NCBI GenBank assembly: GCA_041862375.1
Contig: JBGVTE010000083.1
Coordinates: forward strand, 1 to 7,867
Reading direction: 5' to 3'
Source: WVZL01 sp041862375
Lineage (GTDB): Bacteria > Acidobacteriota > Aminicenantia > Aminicenantales > Aminicenantaceae
DNA: 7,867 bases
The first letter of the stretch is position 1, and every line of letters starts with the position of its first letter. The translations under genes and the position numbers were made by a program. Below are positions 1 through 6,477 of this stretch, piece after piece. The notes beneath the pieces are model-generated. The model did not search any database. It was given only the letters and a program-made list of their open reading frames with translations, and had not been told where the DNA came from.

Positions 1-61
1 TAAGGAAGGGCATTAATCTATTTGTTTTCAATGAGATTGCCACGCTCTCTTCGATCGCTCG
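1..61. repeat. Terminal direct repeat, left copy
   Basis: Identical over 61 bases to 7807-7867. The two copies lie exactly at the two ends, which is the form expected for a circular contig with assembly overlap, or for a contig that begins and ends in the same dispersed repeat. Confidence 0.95.
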
Positions 62-121
62 CAATGACAATGGAACTGCCTTTTTCGAACACTTCTTTTA
101 ATCCCGTCACTTTGGGACAAA
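1..121. repeat. Palindromic dispersed element, left part
   Basis: Carries GAGATTGC (33-40), TCGCAATGACAA (59-70) and the 21-base end 101-121, in mirror order to the right end. If positions 7867 and 62 are adjacent in a circle, the two parts make one complete palindromic element of 182 bases (7746-7867 plus 62-121) with 21-base perfect ends. Confidence 0.75.
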
Positions 122-327
122 CTCAAAAAATTAAATATTTTTATTAACAGAATGAATATGAGGTACTGCTAATTCGCAGCCAGGTTAATGAATGAGCAGC
201 ATCAAAAATCCTTAAGTGATTCAGCAGAGAAAAATCAGGCGTCAATTATTTTACAATTTCGCCCCGAAGGATATGAATGAATATAATTATTGATGCTTCA
301 TTAGTGAGTACGTTATTAATAAGGGAG
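122..327. other. Gene-poor tail downstream of the cluster
   Basis: 206 AT-rich bases between the last gene and the left end repeat. Apart from the two short plus-strand frames described separately, nothing coding is apparent. A very AT-rich imperfect stem with a short T-run on the minus strand (about 125-147) is too weak to call a terminator. Confidence 0.4.
188..280 (+). pseudogene. Short frame upstream of the PIN-like relic, possible antitoxin tail
   Basis: A 30-codon frame from ATG 188 ends in QFRPEGYE and its TGA overlaps the ATG of the PIN-like fragment by four bases. It is polar and charged, as antitoxin C-termini tend to be, but no family can be recognised. The frame is closed upstream by TAA at 170-172, and no good ribosome binding site is present. 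It is listed only because of its position. Confidence 0.2.
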
Positions 328-339
328 TTATTCTTTTAA
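277..339 (+). pseudogene. Possible N-terminal relic of a PIN-domain (VapC-type) toxin
   Basis: A 20-codon frame beginning MNIIIDASLVSTLLI resembles the first strand and first acidic residue (Asp6) of PIN-domain toxins, whose N-termini read like hydrophobic-DAS/T-hydrophobic. It is preceded by GAAGGA at a suitable distance and its ATG overlaps the stop of an upstream short frame as ATGA, the usual antitoxin-toxin layout. It stops at TAA 337-339, already inside the 3' end of the biotin carrier gene, so everything after the first 20 residues is missing. A match this short can arise by chance. Confidence 0.3.
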
Positions 340-834
340 TTCGAGCTCAATGAGTGGTTTTTCAGAATCGACTAACTCTCCTTCTGAAACAAGCACGCTC
401 TTTACTCGTCCATCAAGAGATGATTTTATTTCATTTTCCATCTTCATGGCTTCAACTATGGCTAAAGTCTGATTCTTTCTGACTTCTTCTTTTTCAATTA
501 CATTGACTTTTATTACTTTCCCAGGCATAGGAGCCTTTACTATCAATTTATCCTCAAGAATTCCCTCCTCACCCCCTAGAAAAGCCTCTCCTCCTTCTGA
601 AGGCTCTTGAACGACAAACTCCTTACCCTTGCAGTAAAAGTATCTTTTATCCTTCTCTCTGGCAAAATAAATTATAAAAGAGCTGCCCTCTATTAAAATA
701 GAAATGGTGTTTGATGAGGTAAAACGAATATCAGCTTCAAAATTCCTGCTTTCCTTTGATATTACAAAGATATCCTCTTTTTTTTCAATTGATATTTTGT
801 GCACTTCACTCCCTACTAGAAAATCATATTCCAC
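328..834 (-). CDS. Biotin carboxyl carrier protein with BT-domain remainder (168 aa from GTG)
   Basis: Carries covalently bound biotin between the biotin carboxylase and the carboxyltransferase. The biotinyl domain fills about residues 95-168: APMPGKV (101-107), then EAMKME with acceptor Lys131, 38 residues from the end, as in the family. Residues 1-90 are beta-rich and resemble the BT domain that links carboxylase and carrier domains in methylcrotonyl-CoA carboxylase alpha chains, not the Ala/Pro-rich linker of AccB. The GTG start at 834 is chosen because it lies one base after the carboxylase stop with GGAGGAGGG in front. An in-frame ATG at 945 exists, but it would add 37 non-homologous residues and overlap the previous gene by 110 bases. 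Removing one base near 839-844 would fuse the two genes into one 671-residue protein. It is the last gene of the cluster. Confidence 0.88.
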   Translation of the reverse strand: MEYDFLVGSEVHKISIEKKEDIFVISKESRNFEADIRFTSSNTISILIEGSSFIIYFAREKDKRYFYCKGKEFVVQEPSEGGEAFLGGEEGILEDKLIVKAPMPGKVIKVNVIEKEEVRKNQTLAIVEAMKMENEIKSSLDGRVKSVLVSEGELVDSEKPLIELELKE

Positions 835-835
835 T

Positions 836-2344
836 CTATTTCCCTCCTCCAATTCGCCATCTTCCCAACGTCTTCCACGGTGAAAAGATTTCTTCTTGAG
901 GAGCTGAAATTCCTTTCCTGACAAATGATTTGTTGAAAGAATCAAAAGCAGCGGCAGCCAAAGCCAGTTTTAGTCCTTCTGGGTCTTCCTCTCCTTCCTT
1001 CCACTCAGAGAAATAAGAATTGATAAAACCAGTTGTTGTTTTTCCTTTTCTGAAATTAGGGCTTCTGATGACATCTTTAAGAAATTTGATTGTTGTTTTT
1101 ATCCCTAAAATAACATAATCATCTAAAGCATTAGTCATTCTCTGGCAGGCTAAATCACGATTTTCCGCCCACACAATTAATTTGGCCAAGATAGGATCAT
1201 AATAAATAGGAACGTCTGAACCGCTGTAAACACCGCAATCATGACGGATACCAGGACCCTTGGGCTCCTTAAGAAACAGAATCTTGCCGGAAGAAGGAAG
1301 AAAATTATTGGCTGGGTCTTCAGCATAAATACGGCACTCGATAGAATGCCCTCTCTGCTTCAACTGTTCCTGTATGAAAGAAATCTTTTCGCCTGAAGCA
1401 ATCAAAATTTGCTGGTGAACTAAATCTATACCAGTGGTAAATTCTGTAACAGGATGCTCTACTTGAAGTCTGGCATTAACTTCTAAAAAATAAAATTTTT
1501 TATCTTTATCCAGCAGGAATTCGACTGTGCCTGCATTGTTGTACCCGGAAACCTGGATGACCTTCTTGGCTGTTTCTCCCATTCTATCCCGAAGCTTGGA
1601 ATTTAAGGCTTGAGATGGTGTTTCTTCGATTATTTTCTGATGCCTCCTCTGGATAGAACACTCTCTTTCAAAGAGATGTACTACGTTTCCGTAATTGTCG
1701 GCCAACATCTGAAACTCAACGTGCCGAGGCTCTTCTAAATATTTCTCCAAATAGACAGATTCATCCCCGAATGCGGATTTTGCTTCTCTCATCCCGGCTT
1801 CAAGGGAAGACTGTAGTTCCTTTTCCTCATAGACTATCCTCATTCCCTTCCCGCCTCCTCCTGCAGAAGCTTTGATCATCAGAGGAAATCCTATCTTTTG
1901 AGCCTCGAATTTACACTTAGATATATCTCTCAGGACACTTTTCATTCCGGGGATAATTGGGATGCCAGCCTTCTCCATTGTCTGGCGAGACCGGACTTTA
2001 TCCCCGACCAAATCCAATGCTTTAGAATTCGGGCCGATGAAAATTATCTTTTCTTCTTCGCAACGCTCAGCAAACTCTGGATTTTCGGCGAGAAAACCAT
2101 ATCCTGGATGTATAGCCTCAGCTTCTGTGCCATGAGCTGCCTGGATGATTTTATTAATATTAATATAGCTTTCCAAAGCAGGCGCTGGCCCAATACACAC
2201 TGCCTCGTCTGCCATCTGAACATGAAGGCTGTTCCGGTCAACCTCTGAATAAACGGCTACGGTGGAAATACTGAGCTCCTGACAGGCTTTAATTATCCTG
2301 ACCGCAATCTCTCCCCGGTTTGCTATCAATATTTTCTTAATCAT
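836..2344 (-). CDS. Biotin carboxylase subunit of acyl-CoA carboxylase, with truncated BT-domain start (502 aa)
   Basis: ATP-grasp enzyme that carboxylates biotin with bicarbonate and ATP. Visible parts are the N-terminal preATP-grasp domain (ILIANRGEIAVRI at 5-17, HPGYGFLAEN at 79-88), Lys116 (GDKV), Lys158 and the glycine-rich ATP loop (KASAGGGGKGMR, 158-169), Glu288, Asn290, Arg292, Gln294, Val295 and Glu296 (FLEVNARLQVEHPVTE) and Arg338. These are all the expected catalytic and bicarbonate/biotin residues. A lone biotin carboxylase is about 450 residues. Here about 50 more follow and end in IFSPWKTLGRWRIGGGK, which resembles the beginning of the BT domain of methylcrotonyl-CoA carboxylase alpha chains. 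The next gene continues that domain, so this may be the front part of a split alpha chain. The start overlaps the hydratase stop as ATGA. The site before it is weak, consistent with coupled reinitiation. Confidence 0.92.
   Translation of the reverse strand: MIKKILIANRGEIAVRIIKACQELSISTVAVYSEVDRNSLHVQMADEAVCIGPAPALESYININKIIQAAHGTEAEAIHPGYGFLAENPEFAERCEEEKIIFIGPNSKALDLVGDKVRSRQTMEKAGIPIIPGMKSVLRDISKCKFEAQKIGFPLMIKASAGGGGKGMRIVYEEKELQSSLEAGMREAKSAFGDESVYLEKYLEEPRHVEFQMLADNYGNVVHLFERECSIQRRHQKIIEETPSQALNSKLRDRMGETAKKVIQVSGYNNAGTVEFLLDKDKKFYFLEVNARLQVEHPVTEFTTGIDLVHQQILIASGEKISFIQEQLKQRGHSIECRIYAEDPANNFLPSSGKILFLKEPKGPGIRHDCGVYSGSDVPIYYDPILAKLIVWAENRDLACQRMTNALDDYVILGIKTTIKFLKDVIRSPNFRKGKTTTGFINSYFSEWKEGEEDPEGLKLALAAAAFDSFNKSFVRKGISAPQEEIFSPWKTLGRWRIGGGK
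842..850 (-). promoter_or_regulatory. Ribosome binding site for a GTG start of the biotin carrier gene
   Basis: GGAGGAGGG on the minus strand, inside the last codons (Gly-Gly-Gly) of the biotin carboxylase gene, seven bases before the GTG at 834. It supports a restart right after the TAG at 838-836. The same bases also encode glycines in the carboxylase frame, so the match could be partly fortuitous. Confidence 0.55.
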
Positions 2345-3141
2345 TTCCGTTTATTTGTCCATTTGGGTTTTCTTTTTTCAAGAAAAGCTGTCATTCCTTC
2401 TTGGCCTTCTTCACTGATTCTCAAATTGGCAATCATTCGAGCTGTATAAGTTTTTACCTCCTCAAAACTCATGAAGGGTACGGTGTTTATCAACTCTTTA
2501 CAACTTGCAATAGCTCCTGGCCCGGAACTCAGGAGAAGATTTACGATTTCTTCCACTTTATCATTCAGTTTATCACAGGGAACAACCTCATTTATGAGTC
2601 CTATCTCAAGAGCTTTCTGCGCTGAAATTCTTTTTCCTGTTAAAAAATACTCTCTTGCTTTACTCTCCCCAATTCTCCGGATTACATAAGGAGAGATTGC
2701 AGCAGGAACAAGGCCTATCTTTACCTCGCTTAATCCAAATTTAGCTTCTTCTGAAGCCACAGCGATATCACAGGCAGAAAGAAATCCATTACCCCCTCCG
2801 ATAGCTGTGCCGTTAACCATGGCCACAGTTGGTTTAGGCAGGATATATATCTTGTAGAGAACTTCGGCAAGTTTTAGAGATTCCTCTAAGTTTTGTTCAT
2901 AAGAATAGTGGATTATCTCCCGCATCCAGTTTATATCTGCACCTGCACAGAAGGATTTTCCCTTTCCTTCAAGAATTACAATCCGGATGGACTCATCCGA
3001 TCTTACATTTTCAAATAAATCATCAAGCTCAGAGATCATAACCGCATTGAAGGCATTGTGTACTTCAGGCCGATTGAGGCATATCCTGGCAACCCTATCC
3101 TTCTTATTAAAAATAATTGTAGTGTAAGACTTTTCTTCCAT
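2341..3141 (-). CDS. liuC: Enoyl-CoA hydratase/isomerase family, probable methylglutaconyl-CoA hydratase (266 aa)
   Basis: Crotonase-fold enzyme expected to interconvert 3-methylglutaconyl-CoA and HMG-CoA. The first oxyanion-hole segment is SFCAGADI (63-70). The second is GTAIGGGNGFLSACD (111-125), followed by FGLSEVKIGLVPAAISPYVI (135-154). Asn118-Gly119 replaces the Cys-Glu of classical enoyl-CoA hydratases, while Glu139 is kept. This pattern and the PAAISPYV block are typical of LiuC-type methylglutaconyl-CoA hydratases. The C-terminus SEEGQEGMTAFLEKRKPKW is normal for the family. The start chosen is ATG at 3141, one base after the carboxyltransferase stop, with AGGA about eight bases upstream; an in-frame ATG 15 codons earlier would run into the previous gene. 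Its TGA stop overlaps the ATG of the biotin carboxylase gene by four bases, so translation is coupled. Position between the carboxylase subunits strongly supports the substrate. Confidence 0.87.
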   Translation of the reverse strand: MEEKSYTTIIFNKKDRVARICLNRPEVHNAFNAVMISELDDLFENVRSDESIRIVILEGKGKSFCAGADINWMREIIHYSYEQNLEESLKLAEVLYKIYILPKPTVAMVNGTAIGGGNGFLSACDIAVASEEAKFGLSEVKIGLVPAAISPYVIRRIGESKAREYFLTGKRISAQKALEIGLINEVVPCDKLNDKVEEIVNLLLSSGPGAIASCKELINTVPFMSFEEVKTYTARMIANLRISEEGQEGMTAFLEKRKPKWTNKRK

Positions 3142-3142
3142 T

Positions 3143-4750
3143 CTACATCCTGAAAATTCCGACTTTATAGTCAGGTACAGGAGCATTTAAGCTCATTGAT
3201 ATGCCTAGAGCAAGAGCTTCCCTCGTTTCCAAAGGATCGAGTATTCCGTCATCCCAAATCCGAGCCGTGCTGAAATAGGGGCTGGCTTCTTTTTCGTAAT
3301 TTTCCAGGATGGGCTTCATCAACTTCTCTTTCTCTTCTTTAGTCATTTTTTTTCCTTGTTCTTGCAGTCTCTTTATCTTCACTGTAAGCAATACGTTAGC
3401 AGCCTGTTCTCCTCCCATGACACTTATACGGGCATTGGCCCACATCCAGAGTAAACGGGGTGCATAAGCTCGGCCACACATGGCATAATTGCCAGCTCCG
3501 TAAGAACCTCCGATAATAATGGTAAACTTGGGTATATCAGCATTGGCAACCGCATGAACCAACTTGGCACCATCCTTGGCAATCCCGCCGTGTTCGTATT
3601 CTTTACCGACGATAAAACCGGTAATATTCTGAAGGAATACAAGAGGAATTTTACGCATCGAGCAAAGAGCAATAAAATGGGCGCCTTTCAGTGAGCTTTC
3701 AGAAAACAAGACACCGTTGTTCGCCAGGATTCCTACAGGATAGCCCATGATTCGGGAAAAACCACATACCAAAGTCTGACCATATAATTCCTTGAACTCC
3801 TGAAACCTGCTTCCATCAACTATCCTCGCGATAATGTCTTTAACGTTAAAAGGTTTCCTTAAATCCTTAGGAACGATACCATAAATCTCTTCGGGATCAT
3901 AATAAGGATCCTCTGGCTCAGTAATATCCAGCTTGAATTTTTGTGGAGGGTCCAATGTTTCTACGATGTTACGGGCAATCTCTAAGGCGTGCTCATCATT
4001 GAGCGCATAGTAATCGGAGACTCCGGAAATACGGCAGTGAACATCTGCCCCTCCCAATTCTTCATCGGAAACTTCTACTCCTGTGGCAGCTTTTACCAAG
4101 GGAGGACCTCCGATGAAGATAGTTCCCTGCTGACGAACAATAACCGTCTCATCGCTCATTGCTGGCACATAAGCTCCTCCTGCTGTACAAGATCCCATAA
4201 CAATTGATATCTGTGGAATTCCAAGGGCTGAAAGCCGAGCTTGATTGTAAAAAATTCGACCGAAATATTTTTTATCAGCAAAAGTTCCAGATTGATGAGG
4301 AAGGAATATTCCTCCAGAATCCACCAAGTAAATACAGGGGAGCCGGTTCGCAAAGGCGATCTCTTGAGCTCTGACATGTTTCTTTATTGTCATCGGGAAA
4401 TAAGTGCCTCCCTTTACTGTAGCATCATTGGCTACGACCAAGACTTCACGTCCATGGATTAACCCGATTCCTGTGATTATACCAGCTCCCGGCGCCTCAT
4501 TTTCATATATATCATAAGCAGCCAGGGGAGTAAGCTCCAGAAAAGGGGTGTTGCGGTCAAAGAGCTTTTCCAGCCTTTCTCTCGGCAACAATTTTCCCCT
4601 GGACTTATGCAGTTCTCTGTATTTTAAAGGGCCTCCTTCTTGAACCTTGGCAAGCTCTTCTTTATATTCAGACACAACCTTCTTTAAGTGCTCAGAGTTC
4701 TCTTTGTATTCCTTGCTATTAGTATCAACTTTGCTTTCTATTCGATACAT
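3143..4750 (-). CDS. liuB: Methylcrotonyl-CoA carboxylase-type carboxyltransferase subunit (535 aa)
   Basis: Biotin-dependent carboxyltransferase beta subunit that moves CO2 between carboxybiotin and an acyl-CoA, most likely 3-methylcrotonyl-CoA. Two crotonase-fold halves are visible: an N-domain (about 30-290; DSGGIFLPHQSGTFADKKYF at 144-163 and the oxyanion region CTAGGAYVPAMSDE) and a C-domain (about 295-535; LQNITGF at 373-379, GGSYGAGNYAMCGRAY at 414-429, MGGEQAA at 445-451). The C-terminus RIWDDGILDP...LNAPVPDYKVGIFRM closely resembles known methylcrotonyl-CoA carboxylase beta chains, and 535 residues is their usual length. Tyr417 is where methylcrotonyl enzymes, as I recall, carry an aromatic residue and geranyl-CoA carboxylases a glycine. 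The hydratase gene starts one base after its TAG stop. Geranyl- or propionyl-CoA activity is less likely but not excluded. Confidence 0.92.
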   Translation of the reverse strand: MYRIESKVDTNSKEYKENSEHLKKVVSEYKEELAKVQEGGPLKYRELHKSRGKLLPRERLEKLFDRNTPFLELTPLAAYDIYENEAPGAGIITGIGLIHGREVLVVANDATVKGGTYFPMTIKKHVRAQEIAFANRLPCIYLVDSGGIFLPHQSGTFADKKYFGRIFYNQARLSALGIPQISIVMGSCTAGGAYVPAMSDETVIVRQQGTIFIGGPPLVKAATGVEVSDEELGGADVHCRISGVSDYYALNDEHALEIARNIVETLDPPQKFKLDITEPEDPYYDPEEIYGIVPKDLRKPFNVKDIIARIVDGSRFQEFKELYGQTLVCGFSRIMGYPVGILANNGVLFSESSLKGAHFIALCSMRKIPLVFLQNITGFIVGKEYEHGGIAKDGAKLVHAVANADIPKFTIIIGGSYGAGNYAMCGRAYAPRLLWMWANARISVMGGEQAANVLLTVKIKRLQEQGKKMTKEEKEKLMKPILENYEKEASPYFSTARIWDDGILDPLETREALALGISMSLNAPVPDYKVGIFRM

Positions 4751-4906
4751 GGTTCTACCCCCTCATTTAGTATTTCTTCTTTTTTTCAATATCACGTCTA
4801 TTCTGTGTATAATGTCTTTATCGTTTATTCAGGTAAATCTAACAAACTCAAAAACTACAGGACGAGGATTATTTTCCTGCTAGATTAACTAGTCTTTTTG
4901 TATCTA
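4751..4906 (-). other. Intergenic gap between the synthase/thiolase module and the carboxylase module
   Basis: This 156-base AT-rich stretch is the only sizeable break inside the cluster; the other junctions are 1 to 13 bases or overlap. No convincing stem followed by a T-run is visible. A weak sigma70-like pair is present on the minus strand, TTGTTA and GATAAA with a 17-base spacer (roughly 4817-4845), so an internal promoter is possible but unproven. Close to the carboxyltransferase start lies a GAGGGGG ribosome binding site (4758-4764). The gap may mark a join of two originally separate operons or only a point of partial uncoupling. Confidence 0.4.
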
Positions 4907-5299
4907 TTAATCCGGTACAAATTTATACCCATAACAAAGAATTCCAGACTCACCTTCCTCCAGGATTTTTCTGAACTCAATCCTTACCCGCTTTCCGATC
5001 TTTAAATCATCAAAATCACAATCTACAATTTGGCCTGTCAATTTCACTCCATCGTCAAGCTCCACTATACCGACAGCAAAAGGTGCTTGGTCAACGAACT
5101 GATGAGGAGGGACTCTGATTATTGTATAGGTAATAACCTTTCCTCTTTCTGCGATTTTTGTTTCGACTAAATCCCTATTTTTGCACTTGGGGCAAATAAG
5201 ACGAGGGGGAAAATAAACCACATCACATTTTTTACATTTATTTGCTTCAAGCCTGTATCTTTGAGGAATCTCCCTCCAATATCTTGATGGTGTAGGCAT
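4907..5299 (-). CDS. DUF35 zinc-ribbon/OB-fold protein, thiolase-HMG-CoA synthase partner (130 aa)
   Basis: Small scaffold-type protein with an N-terminal rubredoxin-like zinc ribbon (Cys22, Cys25, Cys36 and Cys39 in CKKC and CPKC) followed by an OB-fold (about residues 48-125, with GKVITYTIIRVPP and APFAVGIVEL). From established knowledge, in methanogenic archaea such a protein bridges acetoacetyl-CoA thiolase and HMG-CoA synthase and holds CoA so that the unfavourable thiolase step is pulled by the synthase; DUF35 proteins also partner SCP-x thiolases in bacteria. The start is set at the ATG at 5299 (MPTPSRYW) because an AAGGAGGG site at 5304-5311 sits at the right distance. An in-frame ATG at 5353 would add 18 residues without family resemblance and would overlap the thiolase gene. 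It is the last gene of the first module; a 156-base gap follows. Confidence 0.88.
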   Translation of the reverse strand: MPTPSRYWREIPQRYRLEANKCKKCDVVYFPPRLICPKCKNRDLVETKIAERGKVITYTIIRVPPHQFVDQAPFAVGIVELDDGVKLTGQIVDCDFDDLKIGKRVRIEFRKILEEGESGILCYGYKFVPD

Positions 5300-5303
5300 C
5301 TTT

Positions 5304-5311
5304 CCCTCCTT
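5304..5311 (-). promoter_or_regulatory. Ribosome binding site deciding the DUF35 start
   Basis: AAGGAGGG on the minus strand, four bases upstream of the ATG at 5299. It selects this start over the in-frame ATG at 5353. Confidence 0.8.
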
Positions 5312-5312
5312 T

Positions 5313-6467
5313 TTACCCTCTTTCAAATATATGAACCACTGTACTTCCTCCACTCCCGCCCATGTTTTGAGTCATTCCTATCCTGGCATCTTTTAGCTGT
5401 CTTTTTCCAGCTTCTCCTCTCAACTGCTTGACAATTTCAACAACCTGGGCAATTCCTGTGGCTCCTACAGGGTGGCCTTTTGCTTTCAATCCGCCGCTTG
5501 TGTTCACAGGTATTCTACCATCAAGACATGTTTCCTTTTTCTCAACAGCTTCTCCGCCTTTGCCTTTCTCCACAAAACCTAAAGCTTCAAGGACACAGAT
5601 TTCAGCAATAGTGAAACAATCATGAACCTCAACTAGATCAATATCCTTTGGTTTTTTTTGAGCCATAGAATAAGCCTGCTTGCCCGCTTGGTAGGTTGCT
5701 TCCAGCCAGGTAATATCCTCTCTTGAGCTCAGAGCAATGGTATCAGTAGCATGGCCGCTTCCGATAATCTTAACTACGGGCTTTTTCATTTTTTCGGCAA
5801 TTTCCAGAGGACAGATAACAGCAGCGGCAGCTCCATCAGTTATAGGAGAACAATCCAGTATTCTTAAGGGATCAGCAACCATAACTGAATTTAGCACAGA
5901 ATCCACAGTAATCTCAAAAGGAAATTGAGCCAAAGGATTCAAAGAGCCGTTGTGGTGATTTTTAACAGCAACCATTGCCAGCTGTTCCCTTGTTGTTCCG
6001 TACTTTTCCATGTGAGCACGGGCAATTAAAGCATAAAGACCAGGGAATGTTATGCCGTGATAACCTTCATATTCCTGGTCGGCCGCTGTGCCCAGCGCAT
6101 AGGTAGCTTCATAGCCACCGACATCTGTCATTTTCTCAATTCCCCCGACAAGAACAATATCCCGAATTCCGGAAGCTACTTCTATAAATCCGAGTCTAAA
6201 AGCAAGTCCCCCTGAAGCACACGCCGTCTCTACTCGTGTTGAGGGAATTGGAGTTTGTCCCAAATAATCAGCTAAAAGAGATGCAATGTGCTCCTGACCG
6301 ATAAAAAGGCCGGATGACATACAGCCAACATACATAGAGTCAACACGGTCAACGCCAGCATCTTCAAGGGCAAGGAGAGCTGTTTCAACAAATATATTTC
6401 TTAAGGACTTTTCCCACAGTTCTCCCCACTTAGTCATTCCAACTCCGATTACCGCGACCTCTCTCAT
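5313..6467 (-). CDS. Thiolase, SCP-x/archaeal acetoacetyl-CoA thiolase type (384 aa)
   Basis: Probable acetyl-CoA C-acetyltransferase, interconverting two acetyl-CoA with acetoacetyl-CoA plus CoA. The nucleophile is Cys83 (ETACASGG). The second conserved block is HDCF (282-285) instead of the NEAF of classical bacterial thiolases, and the GHP motif is at 331-333 (KAKGHPVGATG), with a GGSGG stretch near the C-terminus (about 370-374). HDCF with a DUF35 partner is the signature of the SCP-x/archaeal thiolase group. The length is typical and no key residue is missing. The ATG at 6467 is preceded by AGGAGG at 6474-6479, which overlaps the stop of the HMG-CoA synthase gene, so the two are translationally linked. 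The DUF35 gene begins 13 bases after the stop. The substrate could be a longer or branched 3-ketoacyl-CoA, but the neighbours favour acetoacetyl-CoA. Confidence 0.9.
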   Translation of the reverse strand: MREVAVIGVGMTKWGELWEKSLRNIFVETALLALEDAGVDRVDSMYVGCMSSGLFIGQEHIASLLADYLGQTPIPSTRVETACASGGLAFRLGFIEVASGIRDIVLVGGIEKMTDVGGYEATYALGTAADQEYEGYHGITFPGLYALIARAHMEKYGTTREQLAMVAVKNHHNGSLNPLAQFPFEITVDSVLNSVMVADPLRILDCSPITDGAAAAVICPLEIAEKMKKPVVKIIGSGHATDTIALSSREDITWLEATYQAGKQAYSMAQKKPKDIDLVEVHDCFTIAEICVLEALGFVEKGKGGEAVEKKETCLDGRIPVNTSGGLKAKGHPVGATGIAQVVEIVKQLRGEAGKRQLKDARIGMTQNMGGSGGSTVVHIFERG

Positions 6468-6477
6468 ATCATGCCTC

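Noticed and set aside
125..147. AT-only imperfect stem with a T-run on the minus strand, as a possible operon terminator
   Set aside because: The stem contains no G or C pairs and the arms match imperfectly, so it would be unstable; I cannot support a terminator call.
836..945. Upstream extension of the biotin carrier frame to ATG 945
   Set aside because: The 37 added residues lie wholly within the biotin carboxylase gene in another frame and have no domain resemblance; the GTG at 834 is better placed.
2341..3186. Longer hydratase start at the in-frame ATG at 3186
   Set aside because: The extra 15 residues overlap the end of the carboxyltransferase gene and do not look like the family's N-terminus, while ATG 3141 has a suitable upstream AGGA.
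4907..5353. Longer DUF35 start at the in-frame ATG at 5353
   Set aside because: It overlaps the thiolase gene and lacks the strong ribosome binding site present before ATG 5299.
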